The notes beneath the pieces were generated by a model. It had not been told where the DNA came from, searched no databases, and was given only the letters and a program-made list of their open reading frames with translations. From NCBI RefSeq assembly GCF_004167675.1, contig NZ_SEZQ01000016.1: a DNA stretch of 64,000 nt. One strand, given 5' to 3'. Position 1 is the first letter of the stretch, and each line of letters starts with the position of its first letter. Below are positions 8,349 through 17,762 of the stretch, in pieces. Both the position numbers and the translations under genes were made by a program. This DNA is from Aliivibrio finisterrensis_A. Its GTDB lineage: Bacteria; Pseudomonadota; Gammaproteobacteria; Enterobacterales; Vibrionaceae.

Positions 8349-10364
8349 ATGAGACTTAATCCACAGCAAGATGAGGCCGTAAAGTTTGTCTCCGGGCCAT
8401 GTTTAGTATTGGCAGGTGCAGGCTCGGGTAAAACTCGCGTAATTACCAATAAAATTGCCTACTTAGTTCAACAGTGTGGCTATAAGGCGAGAAATATCGC
8501 TGCTGTGACGTTTACCAATAAAGCAGCTCGAGAAATGAAAGATCGTGTAGGTCAAAGCCTTAGTAAACAAGAGTCTCGTGGATTAATGGTTTCAACCTTT
8601 CACTCGCTTGGGTTGGATATTATTCGTCGTGAATACAAAGTATTAGGTTTAAAAGCTGGTTTTTCATTATTTGATGATCAAGACCAGCTTGCTCTATTAA
8701 AAGAATTAACAGAAAAACAGATCGATGGAGATAAAGATTTATTACGTCAGTTATTGAGTAGTATCTCGAATTGGAAAAATGACATGCTGACACCAGCACA
8801 AGTCAAAGGGTTTGCGCGTTCAGAGCAAGATCAGTTGTTTGCTTTTTGCTATGAAATGTACCTCACTCAAATGAAAGCGTATAACGCGCTTGATTTTGAT
8901 GATTTAATTTCACTTCCCGTTCTTCTACTTCGTAATAACCAAGAGGTACGAGAGCGCTGGCAAATGAAGATCCGCTATCTTCTGGTTGATGAATATCAAG
9001 ACACCAATACAAGTCAATATGAATTAGTTAAGTTATTGGTGGGTGAAAGAGGGCGATTAACCGTGGTGGGTGATGATGATCAGTCAATTTACTCATGGCG
9101 CGGAGCAAAGCCTCAAAACTTAGTACTTCTAAATGACGATTACCCAGCTTTGCGTGTCATAAAGTTAGAGCAAAACTACCGTTCAACGAGCCGAATTTTG
9201 CGAGCGGCTAATATATTGATAGCCAATAATCCGCACGTATTTGAAAAACGTCTATTCTCTGAAATCCCAGATGGAGAGCAGATTAAGGTTTTAACTGCTA
9301 AAGATGATGAGCATGAAGCGGAGCGAGTTGTTGGTGAATTGATAGCACATCGCTTCTTGAATCGAACAGATTACAAAGATTATGCGGTGCTATACCGAGG
9401 TAATCATCAGTCACGTTTGATTGAAAAATCGTTAATGCAAAATCGAGTACCTTATAAAATTTCAGGGGGTACCTCATTTTTTGCGCGTGCAGAAATTAAA
9501 GACATCATGGCTTATCTACGCTTACTGACAAATCCAGATGATGACAATGCTTTTTTACGAGTGGTGAATACGCCTCGTCGTGAAATTGGCCCTGTAACTC
9601 TAGAAAAATTGGGTACCTATGCCAATATGAGAGGAAAAAGCTTATTTGAAGCAAGTTTTGAACTGGGTTTAGAGCAAACGCTTTCTGGACGAGGTTTAGA
9701 ATCTTTACGTCGATTCTCTCATTGGATAGTGTCTATTTCTGAAAATGCTGAGCGAGGTAATACAGTAGAAGCGGTGCGTTCGTTAGTAAAAGACATTCAT
9801 TATGAAGACTGGTTGTATGAAACATCAACCAGTGCAAAAGCCGCAGAGATGAGAATGAAAAACGTCTCTGATTTGTATTCATGGATTGTTGCCGATTTAG
9901 AAGGTGATAATTACGATAATGAAGAGAAGACATTAAAAGAGGTAGTGCAGCGCCTTACACTTCGAGACATGATGGAGCGCGGTGAAGACGAAGATGGTGC
10001 AGATCAAGTTCAACTAATGACTTTGCATGCCTCTAAAGGCCTTGAATTTCCATACGTTTACTTAATTGGCGCTGAAGAGGGGATTTTGCCTCACCAAGTA
10101 AGTATTGATGAAGATAATGTCGAAGAAGAGCGACGATTAGCTTATGTAGGGATCACTCGAGCCCAAAAAGAACTCACCTTTACATTATGTAAAGAACGTC
10201 GTCAGTATGGTGAATTGATTCGACCAGAACCAAGTCGATTCTTGGAAGAGCTTCCACATGATGATCTGGATTGGGAAATGAAAAAACCAAAGCCAACTCA
10301 AGAAGAAAGAATGGAAAGAGGAAAAGCAAACATTGCTAACCTTAGAGCCATGCTTAAGAAGTAA
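8349..10364 (+). CDS. rep: ATP-dependent DNA helicase Rep
   Basis: A 671-residue superfamily 1A 3'-5' helicase (E. coli Rep is 673) that helps replication forks past protein blocks. Walker A AGAGSGKT is at about residues 22–29; motif Ia FTNKAAREM, the Walker B region LLVDEYQDTN, motif III GDDDQSIYSWRGA, motif IV QNYRST, motif V LMTLHASKGLEF and motif VI ITRAQKEL follow in order. The C-terminal tail is basic. Monocistronic, divergent from vexR, with a strong terminator after it. Confidence 0.96.
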   Translation: MRLNPQQDEAVKFVSGPCLVLAGAGSGKTRVITNKIAYLVQQCGYKARNIAAVTFTNKAAREMKDRVGQSLSKQESRGLMVSTFHSLGLDIIRREYKVLGLKAGFSLFDDQDQLALLKELTEKQIDGDKDLLRQLLSSISNWKNDMLTPAQVKGFARSEQDQLFAFCYEMYLTQMKAYNALDFDDLISLPVLLLRNNQEVRERWQMKIRYLLVDEYQDTNTSQYELVKLLVGERGRLTVVGDDDQSIYSWRGAKPQNLVLLNDDYPALRVIKLEQNYRSTSRILRAANILIANNPHVFEKRLFSEIPDGEQIKVLTAKDDEHEAERVVGELIAHRFLNRTDYKDYAVLYRGNHQSRLIEKSLMQNRVPYKISGGTSFFARAEIKDIMAYLRLLTNPDDDNAFLRVVNTPRREIGPVTLEKLGTYANMRGKSLFEASFELGLEQTLSGRGLESLRRFSHWIVSISENAERGNTVEAVRSLVKDIHYEDWLYETSTSAKAAEMRMKNVSDLYSWIVADLEGDNYDNEEKTLKEVVQRLTLRDMMERGEDEDGADQVQLMTLHASKGLEFPYVYLIGAEEGILPHQVSIDEDNVEEERRLAYVGITRAQKELTFTLCKERRQYGELIRPEPSRFLEELPHDDLDWEMKKPKPTQEERMERGKANIANLRAMLKK

Positions 10365-10372
10365 ACAGACAC

Positions 10373-10406
10373 AAAAATGCCCACTGATAATACAGTGGGC
10401 ATTTTT
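10373..10406 (+). terminator. rep terminator (bidirectional)
   Basis: Stem AAAAATGCCCACTG/CAGTGGGCATTTTT with a 6-nt loop. A and T flanks let it act on both rep and the convergent cytochrome gene. Confidence 0.85.
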
Positions 10407-10438
10407 AATGATTGAGCTAAATGAAGATAATAATCAGG

Positions 10439-10855
10439 TTATAAGCCTTTAATTAAATGCTCAACCGCTGCAATAACTTCATCATCAGAGCAGTTCATGC
10501 ACGTACCACGTGCCGGCATGGCATTAAAGCCATTAATCGCATGGTTTTGCAGTACGTCCATGCCTTTTGCTATACGTGGAGCCCAGTCTGCCGCATTTTG
10601 AGTTTTAGGTGCACCTGCTGCGCCTGTAGAGTGACAAGCTGTACAAAATGTTTTGTAAACTTGCTCACCAGAGCGAGGGCCCGTTGGTTCTTCAACCACA
10701 GGCACGTCACTTGCTAGATAAACTTGACCAACTGGCTTAATTCGCTCAGCAATTGCATCGTCAGAGTTACCAGCTGCAAAAGAGGTAGTTGAAAAAGTTA
10801 ATGCAGCAACCGTTGCAATAATGATGTTACGAATAGATTTTTCTATAAAGCTCAC
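10439..10855 (-). CDS. Cytochrome c5 (periplasmic monohaem cytochrome)
   Basis: 138 residues with an N-terminal signal peptide (hydrophobic residues about 10–22, cleavage near SFA-AGN). Haem-binding CTACH is at residues 71–75, and the distal ligand is likely Met113 in NAMPARG. The Cys119/Cys122 pair in GTCMNC is a hallmark of the cytochrome c5 family, where it forms a disulfide. It should carry electrons in the periplasm toward a terminal oxidase or reductase. Single gene; its 5' side faces the tRNA cluster. Confidence 0.88.
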   Translation of the reverse strand: MSFIEKSIRNIIIATVAALTFSTTSFAAGNSDDAIAERIKPVGQVYLASDVPVVEEPTGPRSGEQVYKTFCTACHSTGAAGAPKTQNAADWAPRIAKGMDVLQNHAINGFNAMPARGTCMNCSDDEVIAAVEHLIKGL

Positions 10856-11076
10856 TTTACACTCCCAGTTATTATTATTGGCTTAAGCCCGTTTTATTTT
10901 ATTTACCGAGCAGAAAAACGAATTTAGTTAAACAGCTTCGTTAACTTCGTGTAAATATTGAGTGATTATATCTGCTTAAATTGTTGCAATAAACCACTAT
11001 ATCCAAAGAAAATGAGGATAAATACCAAGGAATTGTTGAAAAAGAGACCAAACGACAAAAAAAGTAAAAAAAACAC

Positions 11077-11105
11077 TAGACGAAGGTCATGCAGATCCGT
11101 ATTAT
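11077..11105 (+). promoter_or_regulatory. Likely sigma-70 promoter of the tRNA operon
   Basis: TAGACG and TATTAT are separated by exactly 17 bp, followed by a pyrimidine/GC-rich discriminator (TCCTCTCCGCCG) as in stringently controlled stable-RNA promoters. It lies 22 bp upstream of tRNA-Arg. Confidence 0.55.
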
Positions 11106-11126
11106 TCCTCTCCGCCGATAGGGTAT

Positions 11127-11203
<77 letters not shown>

Positions 11204-11236
11204 TCCGGATTATAAATTAACGGCAAAAAAAGTAGT

Positions 11237-11313
11237 GGTGGCTATAGCTCAGTTGGTAGAGCCCTGGATTGTGATTCCGGTGGTCGCGAGTTCGAATCTC
11301 GTTAGCCACCCCA
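11237..11313 (+). tRNA. tRNA-His (anticodon GTG), copy 1
   Basis: 77 nt including the extra 5' G (position -1) opposite C73 that marks tRNA-His. The anticodon loop ATTGTGATT carries GTG and CCA is encoded. Identical to the second copy at 11505. Confidence 0.95.
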
Positions 11314-11385
11314 TTATTTTGGTAGCTTTTATAAGTTTCCAGTTTTGATTTAAGCAAGATCCCAAGAATCGAGACAAAAACAAGT

Positions 11386-11462
<77 letters not shown>

Positions 11463-11504
11463 CTATTTCAATAATCGCGATAAGCGGTTATATAAAAAAT
11501 TAGT

Positions 11505-11581
11505 GGTGGCTATAGCTCAGTTGGTAGAGCCCTGGATTGTGATTCCGGTGGTCGCGAGTTCGAATCTCGTTAGCCACCCCA
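11505..11581 (+). tRNA. tRNA-His (anticodon GTG), copy 2
   Basis: Same sequence as the copy at 11237, offset 268 bp; part of a tandem His–Pro duplication. Confidence 0.95.
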
Positions 11582-11652
11582 TTAATTTATTGGTAGCTTT
11601 TATAAGTTTCCAGTTTGATTTAAGCAACATCCCAGAAATCAAACAAAAGCAT

Positions 11653-11729
<77 letters not shown>

Positions 11730-11733
11730 CATT

Positions 11734-11765
11734 AAAAGCCTCGTCAGAAATGACGAGGCTTTTTT
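11734..11765 (+). terminator. tRNA operon terminator
   Basis: Stem AAAAGCCTCGTCA/TGACGAGGCTTTT with a 4–5 nt loop and a T tail. Confidence 0.85.
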
Positions 11766-12289
11766 CATTTCTGATAGATAGAAAATTCTCACCATCATCA
11801 CATTATCGCTATATTATTTTGCTCTTCTCTTCTTCTTATTTAATACGATTAAAGTAGTTATACCGTCTTCTTATGTATATAAAATCCATTATATATATCG
11901 ACACCTTACATATTTGCAAAATGAATTATTGAATAGTTATCTCATATTAAAATATCACACTGTTAAAAATGTTAAGATTAATTATGTAAATCATACTGAT
12001 TTCCTGAATATTTTATCACGGTATGGGTATTTTTATTTTTGTCATTAAGTCCTTGTTTTACCTACATCACTAGTGAGTATTAAGAGTGAGATTGAATGGT
12101 TTACTTTTATACTTCATGATTTTTTATTCATTTAGTTAGCATTAAATAGGTTAAAGCTCTTTAATTGTTGCTTTTATGTGAATAATTGACTACATTAGTT
12201 TCCTAGTTAAGTTGCAACATTTATTGTTGTTTCGAATGGAATCAATGTGCAGACAGGGCAGGATGCTGCCGAGTAGTCGGAGTCTGATA
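11766..12289. other. 524-bp intergenic region before the peptide ABC operon
   Basis: Very AT-rich up to about 12220, with no convincing open frame. Then comes a distinctly GC-richer 60-nt leader with two small hairpins, GGCAG–GATG–CTGCC and CCGA–GTAG–TCGG, just before the GGAG ribosome-binding site of the ATPase gene. The ABC operon promoter must lie here, but I cannot place it with confidence. Confidence 0.5.
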
Positions 12290-14005
12290 ATGTCACTTTT
12301 AGAAGTTAAAAATTTACGTATCGAATACCCATCTCGTCATGGCGTTCATGTTGCGGTGAAGTCACTGTCATTTTCAATTGAGCGTGGTGAGATTGTTGGT
12401 GTTGTTGGTGAGTCAGGAGCGGGTAAGTCGACAGTAGGTAATGCCGTTATTGATCTACTTAGCCCCCCAGGCGTTATCGCTGGAGGAGATGTTTTTCTTG
12501 ATGGCGAAAAAGTATCAGGATTAACTTCTGAAGAAATGCGTAAAGTTAGAGGTTCTAAAATTGGTTTTATTTTCCAAGACCCAATGACCTCTTTAAATCC
12601 TTTATTTACCGTTGAACAACAGTTAACCGAAACGATTCACGCAAATTTAAAAGTATCAGCAGAAGAAGCTTATGCACGTGCGCTTTCGTTAATGGAACAA
12701 GTTGGTATCCCACAACCAGAGAATCGCTTAAAACAATACCCACACCAATTTTCAGGTGGTATGCGCCAACGTGTTGTTATTGCGATAGCCTTAGCAGGTG
12801 AGCCCGATCTTATTATTGCTGATGAGCCAACGACTGCACTCGATGTATCGATTCAAGATCAGATCTTAAGTCTTATCCGTGATTTATGTGTTAAGAAAAA
12901 CGTAGGTTGTATGCTAGTGACCCATGATATGGGTGTCGTATCGAACGTCACTGATAAAGTCGCAGTAATGTTCCGTGGCGACTTGGTTGAGTTTGGTAAG
13001 ACAGAGAAAGTTCTGGGTGATCCTGACCATTCATACACACGCAGTCTTATCTCCGCGGTTCCTCGTTCAGACATCAAATTAGATCGTTTTCCTCTTGTTA
13101 GTTATATCGAAGAGGCGGTTGAGCATGAGCCGATTGATGTAAAAAACCATTGGTTAGGACAAAGCCAAGATCAGCGAGAATATACTGGCCCTCTATTAAA
13201 GGTTGAAAATGTAAACCTTCGCTTTGTAACCAAAGATTCATTTTTTGAAAGCCGTCGCGAATACGTTCAGGCATCAAATAATGTTAGCTTTGAAATTCAT
13301 GAAGGTGAAACGTTTGGTCTGGTTGGAGAGTCTGGGTCGGGTAAATCTACCATTGCGCGTATTATCTCAGGATTATATCCGCCTAACTCTGGCTCGGTCA
13401 CTTTTGAAGGGATTGATCTAACCGCATTAAAATCTGAAAAAGAACGTCGCCCAATGCGTCGTCAAATGCAGATGGTATTTCAAAACCCATACACCTCAAT
13501 GAATCCACGCATGAAAATCTTCGATATCATCGCTGAGCCGATTCGCTTCCATAAATTAACGCGTTCAGAATCAGAAACGCAACAGATCGTTAATGATCTT
13601 CTGGATCATGTAGGTTTGGGTCGAATGGCGGCCTTGAAGTATCCACATGAGTTTTCAGGTGGTCAGCGCCAACGTATCTCTATTGCTCGTGCGTTAGCTA
13701 CACGACCGCGACTATTAATTTGTGATGAACCAACGTCAGCTTTGGATGTATCGGTACAAGCACAGATCCTCAACTTATTAAAAGATTTACAGGATGAGTT
13801 AAATCTAACCATGTTGTTTATCAGTCACGATTTACCTGTTATTCGTCAAATGTGTGATCGCGTTGGTGTGATGCAAATGGGAACCTTATTAGAAGTGGCT
13901 CCAACAGAGAACCTTTATACCAACCCTCAACATGAATACAGCAAACAATTAATTTCACTTATGCCTGAGTTTAAAGGTTTAAGAGAGAACGCAACTGCGG
14001 TGTAA
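12290..14005 (+). CDS. Peptide-type ABC transporter, fused double ATP-binding protein
   Basis: 571 residues containing two complete ABC ATPase domains, equivalent to a DppD–DppF fusion and similar in plan to GsiA. Domain 1: Walker A GESGAGKST at 40–48, signature FSGGMRQR at 154–161, Walker B LIIADEP. Domain 2: Walker A GESGSGKST at 346–354, signature FSGGQRQR at 455–462, Walker B LLICDEP. It powers import through the two permeases downstream. An upstream in-frame ATG (12212) adds 26 unrelated residues; the start at 12290 has GGAG 7 nt upstream and begins MSLLEVKNLRIEY, typical of the family. The substrate is unknown: a peptide, glutathione or similar is possible. Confidence 0.88.
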   Translation: MSLLEVKNLRIEYPSRHGVHVAVKSLSFSIERGEIVGVVGESGAGKSTVGNAVIDLLSPPGVIAGGDVFLDGEKVSGLTSEEMRKVRGSKIGFIFQDPMTSLNPLFTVEQQLTETIHANLKVSAEEAYARALSLMEQVGIPQPENRLKQYPHQFSGGMRQRVVIAIALAGEPDLIIADEPTTALDVSIQDQILSLIRDLCVKKNVGCMLVTHDMGVVSNVTDKVAVMFRGDLVEFGKTEKVLGDPDHSYTRSLISAVPRSDIKLDRFPLVSYIEEAVEHEPIDVKNHWLGQSQDQREYTGPLLKVENVNLRFVTKDSFFESRREYVQASNNVSFEIHEGETFGLVGESGSGKSTIARIISGLYPPNSGSVTFEGIDLTALKSEKERRPMRRQMQMVFQNPYTSMNPRMKIFDIIAEPIRFHKLTRSESETQQIVNDLLDHVGLGRMAALKYPHEFSGGQRQRISIARALATRPRLLICDEPTSALDVSVQAQILNLLKDLQDELNLTMLFISHDLPVIRQMCDRVGVMQMGTLLEVAPTENLYTNPQHEYSKQLISLMPEFKGLRENATAV

Positions 14006-14020
14006 ACCGTCTAATAATAA

Positions 14021-14037
14021 GTACAAATACAACAAAC
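14021..14037 (+). promoter_or_regulatory. CA-rich leader element, possible GcvB target
   Basis: GTACAAATACAACAAAC lies 30–50 nt upstream of the binding-protein start. GcvB sRNA represses dppA/oppA-type mRNAs through such CA-rich sites. Assignment is an inference from position and composition. Confidence 0.35.
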
Positions 14038-14052
14038 TAGGGAAACATTCCC

Positions 14053-14068
14053 GCATAAGGAGTTATGC
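14053..14068 (+). promoter_or_regulatory. Hairpin presenting the Shine-Dalgarno in its loop
   Basis: GCATAA–GGAG–TTATGC is a perfect 6-bp stem whose 4-nt loop is the ribosome-binding core, ending 1 nt before the ATG at 14070. It is preceded by another small hairpin GGGAA–ACA–TTCCC. Confidence 0.5.
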
Positions 14069-14069
14069 A

Positions 14070-15623
14070 ATGAAAACCATGAAGACAAAATTAGCTATCG
14101 CATTGATGGCAGCAGGCCTAAGTTTTAGTGCGGCAGCAGCAGATATTACTGTTGCTTATGATGCCGATCCTGTATCGCTTGACCCGCATGAGCAATTATC
14201 CGGTGGTACGCTACAGCTTTCTCATATGGTGTTTGATCCCCTAGTTCGTTATACACAGTCATTCGACTTTGAACCGCGTCTTGCTGAAAAGTGGGAACGT
14301 ATTGACGACAAAACCTTCCGCTTCAATCTACGTAAAGGCGTTAAGTTTCATTCAGGTAATGAAATGACAGCTGATGATGTTGTTTGGACTTTTGATCGTC
14401 TAAAAGACTCGCCTGATTTTAAAGCGATTTTTGAACCGTATGAAAAGCTAGTTAAAATTGATGATTACACCGTTGAGCTTGTTTCTAAGGGCGCTTATCC
14501 GTTAGTTTTACAGACAGCAACATACCTTTTCCCAATGGACAGTAAGTTCTATTCTGGAAAAACAGAAGAGGGTAAAGATAAGTCTGAAATCGTAAAACAC
14601 GGTAATTCATTCGCTTCAACGCACATCTCAGGTACCGGTCCATTTGTGGTTAAATCTCGTGAACAAGGCGTAAAAGTTGTTTTTGATCGTTTCGATGGTT
14701 ACTGGGATACCAATTCACCTGGTAACGTAGATGAATTAACTCTTGTTCCAATAAAAGAAAATGCAACACGTGTTGCTGCTTTACTTTCAGGTGATGTAGA
14801 TATTATCGCTCCAGTGGCTCCAAATGATCACAAACGAGTGAAAAATACCAAAGGTATTGAGTTAGTTACGCTACCTGGTACTCGTATTATTACTTTCCAA
14901 ATGAACCAGAACAGTAATGAAGCACTAAAAGATGTCCGTGTTCGTCAGGCAATCGTTCATGCAATCAATAATGAAGGTATTGTTAAGAAGATCATGAAAG
15001 GTTTTGCAACAACCGCTGGTCAACAAGGCCCTTCTGGTTACTCAGGTTATGATGCTGATTTAGTGCCACGTTACGATCTTAAGAAAGCTAAAGAGCTAAT
15101 GAAAGAAGCGGGTTACGAGAATGGCTTTAAACTTAGCATGATGGCACCAAACAACCGTTATGTTAATGATGCAAAAATTGCTCAAGCAGCAGCAGCGATG
15201 CTATCGAAGATTGGTATCAAGGTTGATTTAAAAACATTACCAAAAGCGCAGTACTGGCCAGAATTTGATTTGTGTTCTGCTGACATGATGATGATCGGTT
15301 GGCATTCAGATACTGAAGATTCAGCAAACTTCTCTGAGTTCCTAACAATGACTCGTAATGAAGAAACAGGTAAAGGTCAGTACAACTGTGGTCATTACTC
15401 AAACCCAGAAGTTGACCGTTTAGTTGAAGCGGCAAATGTGGAAACGGATCCTGCAAAACGTAGCGCAATGCTAAAAACAGTAGAAGATACACTGTATAAC
15501 GATGCGGCGTTTGTTCCACTGCATTGGCAAAACCTTGCGTGGGGTGCGAAATCTAATATTGATATCAAACCAATCGTAAATGCAATGGAGTACCCATATT
15601 TTGGCGATTTAGTCGTTAAGTAA
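14070..15623 (+). CDS. Peptide-type ABC transporter, periplasmic substrate-binding protein (family 5)
   Basis: 517 residues with a clear signal peptide (MKTMKTKLAIALMAAGLSFS, cleavage near AAA-ADI). The mature part follows the DppA/OppA/NikA solute-binding pattern: DADPVSLDPHEQLSGGT at the start, then FNLRKGVKFHSGNEMTADDVVWTFDRL. It captures the ligand in the periplasm and delivers it to the two permeases. No lipobox. It lies 64 bp after the ATPase gene, and a stem-loop (15637–15661) separates it from the permeases, which often leaves the binding protein in excess. Translation may be tuned by the leader hairpin and CA-rich element just upstream. Confidence 0.88.
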   Translation: MKTMKTKLAIALMAAGLSFSAAAADITVAYDADPVSLDPHEQLSGGTLQLSHMVFDPLVRYTQSFDFEPRLAEKWERIDDKTFRFNLRKGVKFHSGNEMTADDVVWTFDRLKDSPDFKAIFEPYEKLVKIDDYTVELVSKGAYPLVLQTATYLFPMDSKFYSGKTEEGKDKSEIVKHGNSFASTHISGTGPFVVKSREQGVKVVFDRFDGYWDTNSPGNVDELTLVPIKENATRVAALLSGDVDIIAPVAPNDHKRVKNTKGIELVTLPGTRIITFQMNQNSNEALKDVRVRQAIVHAINNEGIVKKIMKGFATTAGQQGPSGYSGYDADLVPRYDLKKAKELMKEAGYENGFKLSMMAPNNRYVNDAKIAQAAAAMLSKIGIKVDLKTLPKAQYWPEFDLCSADMMMIGWHSDTEDSANFSEFLTMTRNEETGKGQYNCGHYSNPEVDRLVEAANVETDPAKRSAMLKTVEDTLYNDAAFVPLHWQNLAWGAKSNIDIKPIVNAMEYPYFGDLVVK

Positions 15624-15636
15624 CTGTCTGTAAAAA

Positions 15637-15661
15637 GGTTGTCCTGATATTCAGGGCAACC
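15637..15661 (+). terminator. Intercistronic stem-loop (attenuating or 3'-stabilising)
   Basis: GGTTGTCCTGA/TCAGGGCAACC, 11 bp with one G-T pair and a 3-nt loop, but only a weak T run after it. Partial termination or mRNA protection between binding protein and permease is likely. Confidence 0.55.
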
Positions 15662-15765
15662 GTTATTCGTCATAAGAGATTCATTGATAAAAAAGTAATA
15701 CCAACAATTTGTTAGATATGGATATATTTTCTATATCATTTTTAGGATTAAGAAGGGGACAAGGA

Positions 15766-16743
15766 ATGTTTACGTTTCTGGTCAAGCGCCTGTTTCAGGC
15801 ACTGATAGTGATGTTTGTGATCAGTCTGGTTGCGTTTTCCATCCAAGATAATTTGGGTGACCCGTTACGTGAATTGGTTGGGCAATCCGTTTCAGAAGCT
15901 GAGCGTCAAGCTCTGAGAGACGATTTAGGGTTAAATGACCCATTTATCACAAAGTACACTCGTTTTATTACTAATGCGGTTCAAGGTGACTTGGGCACGT
16001 CATATTTTTTCAAAAAACCAGCGGTAGAAGTGATTCTTGATAAATTAGTCGCGACCCTTGAATTAGTATTAGGGGCGGCAATTATTATTATATTTCTTTC
16101 GATACCTCTTGGTGTTTATTCGGCTATTCATCCAAAAAGTATTTTCACAAAAGCGATAATGGCGTTCAGTAGTATTGGTATATCGATACCTGTGTTCCTA
16201 ACGGCAATTATGTTGATGTACGTATTCTCTATCGAATTAAATTGGCTACCGTCTTATGGACGAGGTGAAACCTATAATTTATTAGGTTGGGAATCAGGCT
16301 TTTTTACCATTGATGGATTGGCTCACTTGGTATTGCCTTGTATTTCTCTTGCTTCAATCATGCTTCCTCTTTTTATTCGTTTAGTTCGCTCTGAAATGCT
16401 AGAAGTGTTGAGCTCTGAATACATTAAATTTTCTAAAGCAAAAGGCATTGCAACAAATAAAATTTATTACCAACATGCTCTTAAAAATACCATGTTGCCA
16501 GTATTAACCGTAGGTGGCGTTCAGATTGGTACCATGGTGGCTTATACCATCCTTACTGAAACCGTATTCCAGTGGCCGGGAACAGGCTTCTTATTCTTAG
16601 AGGCGATTAACCGTGTAGATACGCCATTGATTACCGCTTACGTCATCTTTGTGGGTTTAATTTTTGTAGTAACAAACACCATTGTTGATCTGTTATATGG
16701 ATTAATTAACCCAACGGTAGATATTACAGGGAAAGGAGCGTAA
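15766..16743 (+). CDS. Peptide-type ABC transporter permease 1 (DppB-like)
   Basis: 325 residues from the ATG at 15766. A frame open to 15709 adds 19 residues not expected for the family, whereas MFTFLVKRLFQALIVMFVIS is the typical DppB/GsiC start. It has about six membrane segments and the permease-specific EAA loop (YIKFSKAKGIATNKIYYQHALKN, in pieces) that docks the ATPase. It forms a heterodimer with the next gene product. It ends with the ribosome-binding site of that gene, 2 bp before its ATG. Confidence 0.88.
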   Translation: MFTFLVKRLFQALIVMFVISLVAFSIQDNLGDPLRELVGQSVSEAERQALRDDLGLNDPFITKYTRFITNAVQGDLGTSYFFKKPAVEVILDKLVATLELVLGAAIIIIFLSIPLGVYSAIHPKSIFTKAIMAFSSIGISIPVFLTAIMLMYVFSIELNWLPSYGRGETYNLLGWESGFFTIDGLAHLVLPCISLASIMLPLFIRLVRSEMLEVLSSEYIKFSKAKGIATNKIYYQHALKNTMLPVLTVGGVQIGTMVAYTILTETVFQWPGTGFLFLEAINRVDTPLITAYVIFVGLIFVVTNTIVDLLYGLINPTVDITGKGA

Positions 16744-16745
16744 TT

Positions 16746-17687
16746 ATGGATACCATAACAAACCACGTTCCAACACGTTGGGAACGATTTAAGTCATCGG
16801 ATTTTCTGTATTACTTCCTGCGCGATAAAGTCGCCATGTTTAGTTTCGCCGTATTTTTAGCTTTTGTGCTTGGGGCGTTATTGTCCCCCGTCATTGCGCC
16901 AACCAATCCATATGATTTAAGCGCAATTGATATCATGGATTCAGAACTTCCACCGTCTTGGATGGAGGAGGGAGATGAACGTTTCCTTCTTGGAACGGAT
17001 GACCAAGGGCGTGATGTACTATCAACCATTTTATACGGTTCACGTTTATCATTGACGATTGGCTTCCTAGCGGTAGCGGTACAGTTAACTCTCGGTATTA
17101 TTATCGGATTATCTGCAGGCTATTTTGGTGGACGAATTGATAGCTTTTTAATGCGCTTTGCCGATGTGCAATTATCATTTTCAACCATGATGGTGGCGAT
17201 CATTGTTTCAGCTATCTTTAAGGCCAGTTTTGGAACAGAATTCTTCAGTCAATATGCCGTGATTATGTTGGTAGTGATCATTGGTGTTGCTGAATGGCCA
17301 CAGTACGCACGTACGATCCGAGCATCGGTACTGGCAGAGAAAAAGAAAGAGTATGTAGAAGCGGCAAAAGTGATGGGCTTTCGATCTCCACGTATAATGT
17401 TTCGTCATATTTTACCTAACTGTTTATCACCAATTTTGGTTATTTCAACGGTACAGATTGCGAATGCGATCATGTCAGAAGCGGCACTCTCTTTCTTAGG
17501 GTTAGGTTTGCCAGTTGATCAACCCTCGTTAGGCTCATTAATCAGTATCGGATTTAACTACATTTTCTCTGGTTCGTGGTGGATTACAGCTTTCCCTGGG
17601 TTAGTTTTGGTGACGTTAGTGTTAGTCATTAACTTGCTTGGTGACTGGTTAAGAGATGTGTTTAACCCGAAAATTTATAAAGGCTAA
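16746..17687 (+). CDS. Peptide-type ABC transporter permease 2 (DppC-like)
   Basis: 313 residues with six predicted membrane segments; an N-terminal cytoplasmic tail precedes TM1 (AMFSFAVFLAFVLGALLS). The signature LLGTDDQGRDVLSTILYGSRLSL is typical of DppC/OppC, and the EAA motif reads YVEAAKVMGFRSPRIMFRHILPN, in pieces. Partner of the preceding permease, 2 bp apart, so translationally coupled. Last gene of the four-gene operon, followed by an intrinsic terminator. Confidence 0.88.
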   Translation: MDTITNHVPTRWERFKSSDFLYYFLRDKVAMFSFAVFLAFVLGALLSPVIAPTNPYDLSAIDIMDSELPPSWMEEGDERFLLGTDDQGRDVLSTILYGSRLSLTIGFLAVAVQLTLGIIIGLSAGYFGGRIDSFLMRFADVQLSFSTMMVAIIVSAIFKASFGTEFFSQYAVIMLVVIIGVAEWPQYARTIRASVLAEKKKEYVEAAKVMGFRSPRIMFRHILPNCLSPILVISTVQIANAIMSEAALSFLGLGLPVDQPSLGSLISIGFNYIFSGSWWITAFPGLVLVTLVLVINLLGDWLRDVFNPKIYKG

Positions 17688-17703
17688 ATAGCATAAAATG
17701 AAT

Positions 17704-17738
17704 AAAAAAAGCGGTGGTTTACTCATCGCTTTTTTTTC
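17704..17738 (+). terminator. Terminator of the peptide ABC operon
   Basis: AAAAAAGCGGTGG–TTTAC–TCATCGCTTTTTT with two G-T pairs and a long T tail, 16 bp after the stop. Confidence 0.75.
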
Positions 17739-17762
17739 GCCTGTAAAACACGCTTTATGTAT

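Noticed and set aside
12190..12205. TGTGAATAATTGACTA as a CRP site before the ABC operon
   Set aside because: Only one half-site fits the TGTGA-N6-TCACA consensus.
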